Shown: piece by piece, positions 44,641 to 53,056 of the stretch
How positions within the stretch are numbered: the stretch's first letter is position 1
How the letters are laid out: each line of letters opens with the position of its first letter
NCBI GenBank assembly: GCA_963794165.1
Contig: CAWCCT010000011.1
Span: 372,001 to 436,000, forward strand
Direction of reading: 5' to 3'
DNA length: 64,000 nt
Origin: PALSA-350 sp963794165
GTDB taxonomy: Bacteria; Acidobacteriota; Terriglobia; Terriglobales; Acidobacteriaceae
The notes under the pieces: model-generated
What the model was told of the DNA's origin: nothing
Seen by the model: the letters and a program-made list of their open reading frames with translations, nothing else
Database searches by the model: none
Translations under genes and position numbers: made by a program

Positions 44641-44667
44641 GTGGTTTCGCTTATTGTTGATAGCCGC

Positions 44668-44846
44668 TTCGGAGCGCCGAACCTACGGCGCTTTCCCGGA
44701 TTTCCTGTGGACCTTGGTGGCGCTGGCGAACTTCATGCGGCTTTCCTTACTGAAAGCCGGACGCGCACTCGTTGGATGGAGCCGCGTACAGGAAATCCGG
44801 GTCGCACATTTCCTCGTTACCGCACACCTGGTAACGGGGCCGATCA
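44668..44846. repeat. Dispersed repeat, copy 1 (CTTCGGAGYGCCGMACCTACGG type)
   Basis: TTCGGAGCGCCGAACCTACG and CCTCGTTACCGCACACCTGG correspond in order to parts of 60338-60490. The middle differs in length and sequence. It fills most of the 284-base spacer before the next gene, which has no other gene. Confidence 0.6.
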
Positions 44847-44924
44847 CCACAATATGCAAGAATGGACTCATCGCATCAATTCCTTCGCTGTACGTTTCTC
44901 TGACCGACAAGGGGGACAAAGCGG

Positions 44925-45674
44925 GTGTACATCCATACAACCGCATCCTGGCCCGCGCGTGAGGATCGCCGGGCCGCGATGGTCTGGCTCGCCATCTTCT
45001 GGATCTTCGTGGGCTTCGGCTTCGGCTTCGATCTGCACAACTACCTCCAGGAGCAGCCGCCCGTACCCAAGATCGTCCACATACATGCCATCGCCACCAC
45101 GCTCTGGCTGCTCACTGCCACCGCGCTTGTGCTCATGGTCGAAACCGGCAACGTCCGCTTCCATCGTCGTTTCGGCTGGTTTGCTGCCGGCTACGCCGCT
45201 CTCATCGTCGTGATCGCTCCCTGGTCCGAACTCAGTTGGCAGGCCTTGAACTTGCATACTCCCGGCGCTCTGCCTCCTCAATTCCTTTCCATCGCCTTCA
45301 GCGGAGTCATTTGCATGGCCGTGCTGCTGCCATGGGGTGTTCTCATGCGTCGCAACTCCGCCGCCCATCGACGCGTGCTCATTTTGGCCACCATCTGCAT
45401 CAGCGATGCGGGCTTTTCCCGGTTTGTAAGCCTGTTTTTGCCTGCACCAACTACCTTTCTCGGCACCTACCTGTTTTACGAGGGCGGCAATCTGTTCCTC
45501 ATCGTTCTCATGTTTCTTTGGGACTGGAAACGCAACCGGATAATGGAACAGTTTCTATGGGGAGCCTTCCTCGTCACCGCTGCGGGCCTGGGAGCCACGG
45601 GCCTCTACTTCAACGAGACATGGAAATCGATAACGCGCTCTTGGCTGGAGGGCTGGGCGCGGAACATGCTGTAA
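44925..45674 (+). CDS. Seven-helix hypothetical membrane protein
   Basis: From the GTG at 44925 the protein has 249 residues and about seven membrane segments, with VHIHAIATTLWLLTATALVL and RFHRRFGWFAAGYAALIVVI early on. The paired His residues and segment pattern recall DUF2306-like proteins such as the one at 549, but the match is weak. The ATG at 44979 (MVWLAIFWIF) is an alternative start and would remove a polar leader. The function is unknown. Confidence 0.65.
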   Translation: MYIHTTASWPAREDRRAAMVWLAIFWIFVGFGFGFDLHNYLQEQPPVPKIVHIHAIATTLWLLTATALVLMVETGNVRFHRRFGWFAAGYAALIVVIAPWSELSWQALNLHTPGALPPQFLSIAFSGVICMAVLLPWGVLMRRNSAAHRRVLILATICISDAGFSRFVSLFLPAPTTFLGTYLFYEGGNLFLIVLMFLWDWKRNRIMEQFLWGAFLVTAAGLGATGLYFNETWKSITRSWLEGWARNML

Positions 45675-45740
45675 AGCCAAGTGTCTCGATGCGAATGTAC
45701 GCTCACTCACTGCCAGAGAATGGAGAAGGATATTTATCCG

Positions 45741-46379
45741 TTATTTTTGCTTAAGCACTTTGCCACTGTTGGCATCAATGAAGGCAACATAACCGGACTT
45801 CTTATCCCCCCACATCAGATACCAGACCGGCTCCTGAAACCTGTAAGTGTTCCCAAGCGCAAAAGAGGAGAGTGCCTTGCCTGGATTTTTCTTCAACCAA
45901 GCCGCCCCATCCGCTGCTGCGGCTTGGTACGCGGCATCCGAATCGACGTTGAAGCTGGTAAGCTCAACCGCCATAGCGTCTCGCGTTATGCCGTTCCAAG
46001 GCACCCGGATGCCGGCAGTCACGCCCTTGAAAATGTCCGGCGGGGAATAGGCGATCGCGTAAGAGTAGACCCGGTACTGATGCAGGCTGGGAGAAGCAAA
46101 CATCGCCTCCCACATCGCCGCTTTGCCGGCTTCATTCTTAAACCCTGGCACTTCCCTTGGCGTGAGCCTAAGTATCAGGATATCGGTACTCCAATGCCGG
46201 CCGGCCGTGTACATCGGCCAAAAAGCCGTTTTGGCCGTCACGGGTTCCGGAGGGCCTGCCGGCGGCCTTGCCGTTTTAGATTCGTCGGTGACAGGGGCTT
46301 TGGTCCTATCCAAGCAGCCCGCAAGAAGCAGCATCGCAACAACCGCACTTACCGCGCATTGTGTGAGCACAGTGCCCAT
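45741..46379 (-). CDS. Hypothetical lipoprotein
   Basis: The 212-residue protein has a lipobox (AMLLLAGC, Cys22), a Pro-rich linker (KTARPPAGPPEPV) and a globular domain with Trp/Tyr-rich strands. Its end, FQEPVWYLMWGDKKSGYVAF and IDANSGKVLK, resembles PepSY-type sequence. PepSY domains often inhibit proteases or bind at the envelope. Nothing nearby explains its role. Confidence 0.68.
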   Translation of the reverse strand: MGTVLTQCAVSAVVAMLLLAGCLDRTKAPVTDESKTARPPAGPPEPVTAKTAFWPMYTAGRHWSTDILILRLTPREVPGFKNEAGKAAMWEAMFASPSLHQYRVYSYAIAYSPPDIFKGVTAGIRVPWNGITRDAMAVELTSFNVDSDAAYQAAAADGAAWLKKNPGKALSSFALGNTYRFQEPVWYLMWGDKKSGYVAFIDANSGKVLKQK

Positions 46380-46552
46380 CGGAATCCTCCACTTACTCGA
46401 GTGGCTGAGGAACGGGCTGGGATTCTGCGGAATGGTTTCCTACACGTGCACAAGCGGCCCGGCATCCGCCACGGCCTAACATAGTATTCCAACATCTGCC
46501 GGTGTGCCAGACTGTTTGCACCCGATTCCACCTATGTTCGCTGCTCGACGGC

Positions 46553-46870
46553 TTAACAACTGGCCAAACGCCCGGGGACTGATCTATGTGGATTCCGCCG
46601 CTCAGGCTTCAGATACTTGCGTCCTGCAGGCGTAAGGCGATAGAAGAGTACCTTGCGGTTGGTCTCCGAGATGCCCCACTCGGCCGTGACCCAGCCCTTG
46701 ACAAGCATTTTTTGCAACGTGGGATAGAGCAGTCCCTCTTCCACCGCCAGCACTTCGCTGGAGATCACATGAATCCGCTGCGCCAATGCATAGCCGTGCA
46801 ATGAGCCGGATTGAAGGACACGCAAAATAAGCATGGGAAGCGCGCCCGAAGGCATTACCCTTTTAGGCAT
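46553..46870 (-). CDS. PadR family transcriptional regulator
   Basis: The core is standard PadR: GALPMLILRVLQSGSLHGYA, LAQRIHVISSEVLAVEEG, LLYPTLQKMLVKGWVTAEW and RKVLFYRLTPAGRKYL. The last 20 residues are not family-like, so the C-terminal helix may be altered. Starts at 46885, 46870 and 46855 are all possible. Two direct TAGGCATA repeats (46864-46871, 46879-46886) overlap them and may be operator half-sites. It lies downstream of the permease gene, on the same strand. Confidence 0.78.
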   Translation of the reverse strand: MPKRVMPSGALPMLILRVLQSGSLHGYALAQRIHVISSEVLAVEEGLLYPTLQKMLVKGWVTAEWGISETNRKVLFYRLTPAGRKYLKPERRNPHRSVPGRLASC

Positions 46871-46925
46871 ATCGTCTATAGGCATAAGCCAATTAGGGGT
46901 TGCCGCACTTGTCAAGCGCGAGCGC

Positions 46926-49655
46926 CTATTCGCAGCGCAATGCCACCATTGGATCGATACGCGATGCCCTCCGGGCGGGCAGGTATCCGGCAAGAACCGC
47001 TAAAAACATCAGTAAGCAGACAGCCGTCAGCAGATTCCACGGATCTCTTCCGTCCAGTCCGAACAGTATGCTTGTTACCAGCCGCGATCCGGCCAGTGTT
47101 ACGGGGATACCGATGGCGATGCCTACGCCAACCAGAAGGGCGATCTCGAGCAAGACCTGCCTTCGGATCCGGGAGCGGTCCGCGCCCAGCGCTATGCGAA
47201 TGCCAATTTCGTTGGTGCGCCGGCTCACGACATACGACATGAGACCGTAGATCCCGATGCTGGAGAGAAAGGCGGCCAGTAGTGAGAAGAAGGTGGAGAG
47301 TTGCGCGATGAGAATTGAGGATTTTGTCGATAGAGACACTTGCTCGCGCAGCGTAGTGACATGATTGATGGGGAGATTGCCATCGACGCTGTGGATGGTT
47401 CGCTGCACTGCGGCTGAAATGGCGCCCATGTCTCCCGAGTACCGAACATCCAGATCAGCAAAGTACCCCGGCATTTGAGTGTAAGGGAAATAGTCCAATG
47501 CCATGGCGGGTTCAGCTAGGTTCGCAACCTTCACATCTTTGGCAACGCCGATGACTTCGATGTCGTTGGCATGTTGCAGGTCTTCGGTTCCGTAATGCCG
47601 TCCAATCGGCGAACCACCGGGGAACAAGGTGCGAGCCGTATACTCACTGATGATGGCAACCTTGGGCGAAGTGGCGGTGTCCTGCGGACCGAAGCTACGA
47701 CCTGCCATTAACTGAATCTGCATGGTCCGAAAATAATCATTGCCGACGACGTTGTGCCAGACCACGACATCCTTGTTGTTGTCATACCCCTGAACGAAGA
47801 TATTGCCACTCCAGCCCCCCTGGTTGAAGGTGAATTCTGAGTAGCTGACGGCCCGCACGCCGGGAAGCGCACTCACTCGCTGTTGAATCTCCTGGCGCAC
47901 GACACCGAGACGAGGATCGTCTGCCTTGTAGCCGGCGGAACTTTCGTCGGGTTGCAGAACAAGGACGTTCTCCTTATTGAATCCCGTTTCAACATTATTG
48001 AGATTGACGAGGGTGCGGAGAAATAGCCCGGAACCGACCAGCAGCACGAGCGAAAATGCTACCTGGGAGATAACCAGGACCCGGGCTAGCAGGCTTTTCG
48101 CCGCGTTCCCGGATGCGCCTCGGCCGTCCTTCAACGAATCGGTGAGCTGCAAACGTGTGGCACGCAGTGCTGGAATGGTGCCAAAAAGCGCTGCCGTGGA
48201 GAGTGTGATGCCAAGCGTAAAGAACAACAGGTTCATGTTCAGGGAAACATCCAGCGGTAACGTATCGGTGCCGGATACCATGCGCAGCAGGAGCCGGCTG
48301 GCAACAGCAGCGAAGACTACACCCAGTGCACCTCCGGTCAGAGCGAGCGTGAGGCTCTCTGTCAATAGCTGGCGGACCAATCGGCCGCGTCCCGCTCCCA
48401 GCGCCTGCCGTACGGCCAGCTCGCGTGCACGCTTAGTGGAGCGGGCCAGCAAAAGATTTGCGATATTGGCACAGGCGATCAGGAGCACCAGAGCGACCAC
48501 CATCATCAGAATCTTCAAAGGCAGGGAAAAATCTTTGCGAATATCTGAAATGCCAGTTGCCATGGACGTCAGTGGAACCCGCGTCTTCGCCAACTCCGTC
48601 CGATTTTTTTGTGCCTGTGTCTTGTCAGGGAAGCTGCCCAGGAGCTGCTGAAAGATTTGCTGGAAAACGAGATTCACATCGGTCGAGGCCTTTTCAAGGC
48701 TTATGCCGGGTTTCAAACGCCCCATGATCAGGAGCGAGTTGATGGAAATGTCCTTGTATCCCGACCGATGCGGGGGGACAGCCTGAACCATCGAAAGAGG
48801 AACCCAGATGTCTGGGGATTCGCCAACCTTAGTGCCAAAGAACTCCGGCGGTGCGACGCCGACGATGGAGAAGACCGTCGAGCCAATTCTGAGGCTCTGG
48901 TTCAGTACCCCTGGATCGCGCGCCAAGCTGCGCATCCACCACCCGTAGCTGACGACCGCGACCGGATGGTTGCCTTCTGAGTTGTCGTCTTCATCGGTCA
49001 GCGTACGTCCCATCAGGGCATGAACGCCAAGCAACTGGAAATAAGTGCCGGAGACAAGCTGTATCTTCATCGGCTCTTGTTGCGCACGCTGCGCCACAAA
49101 ACCATGCACATCGTTGGTCATGCTGAAGAGGGCAGCGACGTCGGAGAAGACATGATTCTTTTGCCGGAATTGGCGATAGAACGGGTAGGAGTAGAGGTCT
49201 GTTGATGCGAATGCGTCCGTGATGCCAGAAACTTCCCCATTGCCCAGTAACACAAGCTGCGCGGGGTCTTTCACCGGGAGCGAGCGCAGCATCACCGCGT
49301 CCATGAAGGTAAAGATGGCCGTATTCGCGCCGATGCCAAGCGCCAACGACAACAGGGCCACAACCGTCAGGCCCGGACTGCGCAGCATGGCGCGTATCCC
49401 ATAGAGCGTGTCCTGCGCAAGACTTTCCAGCCAACCCCATCCCCAGGTGATCTGGCTTTTCTCCTTGAGTAGCGTGGTATTGCCAAAACGGCGACGCGCC
49501 GCAAAGGCTGCCTGATCGAGCGGCATTCCTTGTTCGGCCTGCTGCTGTTGTCGCAGATCCAGATGCAGTTGCATCTCCTCTTCGAGGTCGGCGCGAAACT
49601 GATGCCGATGCAGCAGCATGCCGATACGCCGTCCAAGCCCTCTCAGCCAGTTCAT
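46926..49655 (-). CDS. Acidobacterial duplicated orphan permease (second copy)
   Basis: The 909-residue protein has the same two-half layout as the permease at 4533: a cytoplasmic N-terminus (RADLEEEMQLHLDLRQQQQ), LALGIGANTAIFTF, an FtsX block with CANIANLLLARSTKRARELA, a second external domain, a final FtsX block (SRRTNEIGIRIALGADRSRI) and the end RRASRIDPMVALRCE. All expected segments are intact. Its gene lies between two PadR genes on the same strand. No ATPase partner is encoded. The role and cargo are unknown. Confidence 0.9.
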   Translation of the reverse strand: MNWLRGLGRRIGMLLHRHQFRADLEEEMQLHLDLRQQQQAEQGMPLDQAAFAARRRFGNTTLLKEKSQITWGWGWLESLAQDTLYGIRAMLRSPGLTVVALLSLALGIGANTAIFTFMDAVMLRSLPVKDPAQLVLLGNGEVSGITDAFASTDLYSYPFYRQFRQKNHVFSDVAALFSMTNDVHGFVAQRAQQEPMKIQLVSGTYFQLLGVHALMGRTLTDEDDNSEGNHPVAVVSYGWWMRSLARDPGVLNQSLRIGSTVFSIVGVAPPEFFGTKVGESPDIWVPLSMVQAVPPHRSGYKDISINSLLIMGRLKPGISLEKASTDVNLVFQQIFQQLLGSFPDKTQAQKNRTELAKTRVPLTSMATGISDIRKDFSLPLKILMMVVALVLLIACANIANLLLARSTKRARELAVRQALGAGRGRLVRQLLTESLTLALTGGALGVVFAAVASRLLLRMVSGTDTLPLDVSLNMNLLFFTLGITLSTAALFGTIPALRATRLQLTDSLKDGRGASGNAAKSLLARVLVISQVAFSLVLLVGSGLFLRTLVNLNNVETGFNKENVLVLQPDESSAGYKADDPRLGVVRQEIQQRVSALPGVRAVSYSEFTFNQGGWSGNIFVQGYDNNKDVVVWHNVVGNDYFRTMQIQLMAGRSFGPQDTATSPKVAIISEYTARTLFPGGSPIGRHYGTEDLQHANDIEVIGVAKDVKVANLAEPAMALDYFPYTQMPGYFADLDVRYSGDMGAISAAVQRTIHSVDGNLPINHVTTLREQVSLSTKSSILIAQLSTFFSLLAAFLSSIGIYGLMSYVVSRRTNEIGIRIALGADRSRIRRQVLLEIALLVGVGIAIGIPVTLAGSRLVTSILFGLDGRDPWNLLTAVCLLMFLAVLAGYLPARRASRIDPMVALRCE

Positions 49656-49667
49656 CGCAATTTCTCC

Positions 49668-49973
49668 TCAAGCGGTTTGAATGACCCGAGTGATCGCTCC
49701 CGTAATGCGCTCGAACCGCGACACTTCCACAGACAACTGCTTGCGGCCGACCTCGGTCAGGCGGTAACAGCGCGCCCGCCGGTCGCCCGCGGTCGTTCCC
49801 CACTTTGCCAGGACCCAGCCTTTGATCAACATGTGCTGGTGGGCTGGATATTGGGAGCCCTCTTCCACCTGGAGCACTTCTTCCGAGGCGTGTTGCATCG
49901 AGCCGCCAATCAGGGCAACGGTTTTCAGGATTAGGAGATAAACGGTTCCGGGCGGAATCTCATCACGATTCAC
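49668..49973 (-). CDS. PadR family regulator with a deletion in the helix-turn-helix
   Basis: GGGAGG before the GTG at 49973 sets the start. The 101-residue protein has PPGTVYLLILKTVALIGGSM, then HASEEVLQVEEGSQYPAHQH, LIKGWVLAKWGTT and a normal C-terminal helix. Between ALIGG and QHASEE the usual HGYAIAQRI-like stretch is missing, an in-frame loss of about 7-8 residues within the first DNA-binding helices. The remaining recognition region is kept. It precedes the permease gene by 12 bases, so both are co-transcribed. Confidence 0.75.
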   Translation of the reverse strand: MNRDEIPPGTVYLLILKTVALIGGSMQHASEEVLQVEEGSQYPAHQHMLIKGWVLAKWGTTAGDRRARCYRLTEVGRKQLSVEVSRFERITGAITRVIQTA

Positions 49974-49997
49974 GGATACCTCCCGATGACTCGGCCC

Positions 49998-50018
49998 TGG
50001 CATAGTTAAACTATGCCA
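49998..50018. promoter_or_regulatory. Perfect 21-bp palindrome upstream of padR-permease operon
   Basis: TGGCATAGTT (49998-50007) and AACTATGCCA (50009-50018) are exact inverse copies around a single A. The site lies 25 bases upstream of the PadR start. Size, symmetry and place fit a PadR operator for autoregulation of the operon. Its GGCATA half-site also occurs at the other PadR gene (46866-46871). Confidence 0.75.
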
Positions 50019-50311
50019 GTATCTTGAGGTGGGATAGTTCCTGTCAATAGAATTGCGAAATCCAGGCATTGAAGGGACGTGACGTAAACGCCACACCGGG
50101 CAGTCTCAGGGTGGGACAGCGAATGTCTACGCTGCGCCGGCCCATCTGAGCGATATACGCGAACCGCTTCCGACGCAGTTGTACCGGGGGCCGGAAGCCG
50201 GATTCAAATTCGACTGAGCAGGTTATGGCGGATCTCGTGGAGTGCGGAGCCGATCTGCGACGGCCAGAGATCGCCTGGATGTCGCAGACCGGGGGAAGGC
50301 GCAAATGGACC

Positions 50312-50788
50312 TTAGCGGTGCCGGCTCGCAGATCCATAGGGGCCCGTGCGGGTGACAGTGGCTGCCCCTGTGCCACGGCCCGTCACGGTCCGGTTAGCCG
50401 TCTGGCCGTTCGGCCCCGTGCTGGTGGAGGAGCTGCCGCCTGCATAGCGCTGCGTGTTGCGCGTTGCCGTGTTGCCGTTCGTTCCGGTGGTGGTTGCGGT
50501 TACATCGCCGGTGCCCCGGCCACTGACCGTGCGCGTGGTGGAGTTCCCGTTGAGTCCGGTTACCGTAGTGGAGTTGCCGCCGGCGTAATGCGCCGTCGAA
50601 CGGGTTGCCGTGTTTCCATTGGGACTCGTCGTGGTTACATTTGCGTGGCCGTCGCCCCGAGTGGCAGCACGGGTTGCGGAATTTCCATTGGGGCCAGTCG
50701 TTGTTGTTGTGCTGGTGACCTGAGCGAATGCGGTGGTTGCGCATAGCACAAGTGTAACCACGGCCATTGCGTATACTTTGGATTGCAT
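50312..50788 (-). CDS. Secreted Thr/Gly/Asn-rich repeat protein
   Basis: The 158-residue protein has a signal peptide (VVTLVLCATTAFAQ) and about six imperfect repeats of 22-25 residues. Each is built on T-GPNGN-ATR, for example TTTGPNGNSATRAATRGDG and TGTNGNTATRNTQRYAGG. The interval after each core alternates between a Gly-rich type (GRGTGD) and a Tyr type (YAGG). It has almost no hydrophobic or cysteine content after the signal, so it is probably extended or fibrous. It lies after a sensor kinase gene, with 111 bases between. The 293 bases before it (50019-50311) show nothing callable. Confidence 0.75.
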   Translation of the reverse strand: MQSKVYAMAVVTLVLCATTAFAQVTSTTTTTGPNGNSATRAATRGDGHANVTTTSPNGNTATRSTAHYAGGNSTTVTGLNGNSTTRTVSGRGTGDVTATTTGTNGNTATRNTQRYAGGSSSTSTGPNGQTANRTVTGRGTGAATVTRTGPYGSASRHR

Positions 50789-50899
50789 AAATGTCTCCGG
50801 TGGTTGATCTCTCGGCCGCTGCGATGCGGTACCGACATCCTCATTGAACTCCGGATGGGGCCAATTGTGGCGCTTGAAATTGTAAGGAAGTGTAGGACT

Positions 50900-52261
50900 T
50901 TACGCGAATGGCAGCAGAAGGCGCACTTCGAATCCTGTCCCGTCCATGCAATTTGCGGCGTCGATGCTGCCGCGATGCAGCTCGATAATCCTCTGCGAGA
51001 TGGAGAGTCCCAGGCCTGTTCCGCCCTCGCGCAGATCCCGTGATTCAGAAGCCCGATAAAAGGGATCGAAAAGAAAGGGCAGGGATTCCTCGGGCACGCC
51101 GGGGCCGTGATCCCGCACGAGAATCTCGCATCGCGAAGCTCCGGAGGCGTCTGAGGCGGGACGCGCCGCAATCTCTACCGTGGTGTGCGGCGCCGTGTAA
51201 TGCACAGCATTGCGCACGATGTTCTCGATGCAGCTGCGCAGCAGGTTGGCATCGCCGCGAATCGAACAGGGACCGTTCACACGCACCCTGACGCGCTTGT
51301 CCTCGTCCTGCGTTTCAAACTCGGCGTCGTGGGCAACCTGCTCCAGCATCGCCGCCATATCCACAGGAACGGATGCAGCCTGCGGCAGTTCAAGCTCCAG
51401 CCGCGTCAGTAGCAAAATCTCGCCGATCATCACGTTCATCCGATCCAGATCCGTCTGCATCTGTTCCAGCACATCCGTCTCGCCTCTGCGCATCAGTTCC
51501 AGAGATACCGAAAGCCGCGTGAGCGGCGAGCGTAGCTCATGTGAGATATCCGCGAGCAGCACCTGGCGCTTCTGTACGAGAAGCTGAATCTGGTCGGCCA
51601 TCTGATCAAAGGCACGCGCTGTGTCGGCAAGCTCGTCGTCCCGCGGTGCAATGGAAGGCTGGACGCGGCTGCTCAGGTCGCCGGCGGCCAGCCGCAGCGA
51701 TGCCGCCTGCAGCGCGCGCACCGGCGCCACGATATGCCGTGTGAGAAGAATACAGAAAATACCGGCCACCAAAAGCGCAAGAACCAGGCGCCCCAGCAGC
51801 GGCAGGAAGAAGGTGCCATCGACGAATTTGCGCAGCGGATGCACTTCCATAACAAAGTAGAACTGCTGTCCGCCATACTGAAGCGGTGTCGCCGCGGCCC
51901 AGACTCGGCCCAGCTGAAAAGTCGACCCGCCGCTTTTAGCACTCCGCCGCAGAACGCGATCCACATCGGGGGGCCGAACGCCGCCCAGCACGTCGTTCTG
52001 CTCGCTATCTAAAAGGCTGGCGTCGATGCCCGAGGATTGATTCAGAGTCTTGAGATACCGCTCCAGCGCGGGCCTGCCGCCGGTCGTGTAGAAATCGATC
52101 GCGGTATGGGCATACATGTCCTGGGTCAAACGCAGCCAGCGTCGCCCCAGCGGCTGCGTCCCAGTGAACACCGTCGCCATGAGGATCAGCAGTGAACCCA
52201 CAGTCAAAGTGAGCCAGAACCAGCCGAAGATCTTCGCATAGAGCGTTCTGAATATCTTCAT
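50900..52261 (-). CDS. Sensor histidine kinase (CpxA/EnvZ-like)
   Basis: The 453-residue protein has two membrane helices (about 10-32 and 152-174) around a periplasmic sensor loop. A HAMP domain follows (APVRALQAASLRLAAGDLSS), then the H-box LLADISHELRSPLTRLS and an ATPase domain (NIVRNAVHY, DHGPGVPEE, GGTGLGLSIS). Its start overlaps the response regulator stop as ATGA, so the pair is translated together. Its signal may concern the envelope, as in CpxA, but this is inference from domain layout only. Confidence 0.92.
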   Translation of the reverse strand: MKIFRTLYAKIFGWFWLTLTVGSLLILMATVFTGTQPLGRRWLRLTQDMYAHTAIDFYTTGGRPALERYLKTLNQSSGIDASLLDSEQNDVLGGVRPPDVDRVLRRSAKSGGSTFQLGRVWAAATPLQYGGQQFYFVMEVHPLRKFVDGTFFLPLLGRLVLALLVAGIFCILLTRHIVAPVRALQAASLRLAAGDLSSRVQPSIAPRDDELADTARAFDQMADQIQLLVQKRQVLLADISHELRSPLTRLSVSLELMRRGETDVLEQMQTDLDRMNVMIGEILLLTRLELELPQAASVPVDMAAMLEQVAHDAEFETQDEDKRVRVRVNGPCSIRGDANLLRSCIENIVRNAVHYTAPHTTVEIAARPASDASGASRCEILVRDHGPGVPEESLPFLFDPFYRASESRDLREGGTGLGLSISQRIIELHRGSIDAANCMDGTGFEVRLLLPFA

Positions 52262-53028
52262 TTGGTCTCGGTGTGCCCTGTGTAGATGTACCCTGTCCCA
52301 CGCAGGCTGCTAATCCGCTCTGCTCCGCGGCAAAGCATCCCCAGCTTCTTACGGAGGTTGCTCACATGGTTGTCCACGCTGCGATCGAAGGGGGCGACGG
52401 GACGGCCTAGGCAGATCTCCGCGATCTCGTCACGGGAAACGACCTTGCCGGCAGACTTGATCAGGAGCAACAGGATGTCGAACTCGGCACCTGTCAACGT
52501 GACTTCGGCACCCTCCTGCAGAACCTGACGGGTGAGCGGATGAATTTCGATATCACCGATGGCAATGACCTGGGGCTGGGGTGGTTGCGGAAGTCGCCGC
52601 TTGAGGACCGCACGAATGCGAGCCACCAGTTCTCGCGGGCTGAACGGCTTGGGAAGATAGTCGTCGGCTCCGGCCTCGAGTCCGGCAATACGGTCGCTTT
52701 CGTCACCGCGCGCCGTCAGCATGATGACGGGAACGTCGGAAACAGCGCGAATCTTCCTGAGGACCATGCGGCCATCGCCGCCCGGCAGCATCACGTCCAG
52801 CACGATCAGCGCAAAATTGCCCTGTGCGGCCAGGTGTCCGCCTTCCGGAGCTGTGTGGACCGCATCCACTTCAAAACCTTCCATGCGGAGAAGCCGGCGC
52901 AATGAGGCGCAGAGCTCCGTGTCGTCATCGACGAGCAGAATGCGAGCCTCGTTCTTCTCCGCACTGTCTCCTTCTTCTTGCGAAGTTAATGCGTTGCCCT
53001 GCGATGGAGTTAGCCTGTTCTTGACCAC
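52258..53028 (-). CDS. OmpR-family response regulator
   Basis: The receiver domain (ARILLVDDDTELCASLRRLL; phosphoacceptor in LIVLDVMLPGGDG; DDYLPKPFSPRELVARI) is followed by a winged helix (LTGAEFDILLLLIKSAGKVV, DNHVSNLRKKLG, GTGYIYTG). The frame is open to 53175, but the first part overlaps the preceding lipoprotein gene and is not family-like. The GTG at 53028 is preferred, giving 256 residues. Partner kinase and DUF4382 protein genes are on the same strand. Confidence 0.9.
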   Translation of the reverse strand: MVKNRLTPSQGNALTSQEEGDSAEKNEARILLVDDDTELCASLRRLLRMEGFEVDAVHTAPEGGHLAAQGNFALIVLDVMLPGGDGRMVLRKIRAVSDVPVIMLTARGDESDRIAGLEAGADDYLPKPFSPRELVARIRAVLKRRLPQPPQPQVIAIGDIEIHPLTRQVLQEGAEVTLTGAEFDILLLLIKSAGKVVSRDEIAEICLGRPVAPFDRSVDNHVSNLRKKLGMLCRGAERISSLRGTGYIYTGHTETK

Positions 53029-53056
53029 CAATGAAGCGGTCCCCCTCACACCTATG

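Noticed and set aside
47977..48651. 224-codon plus-strand open frame
   Set aside because: Antisense to the second permease gene and rich in Arg/Ser, typical of a shadow frame in GC-rich DNA.
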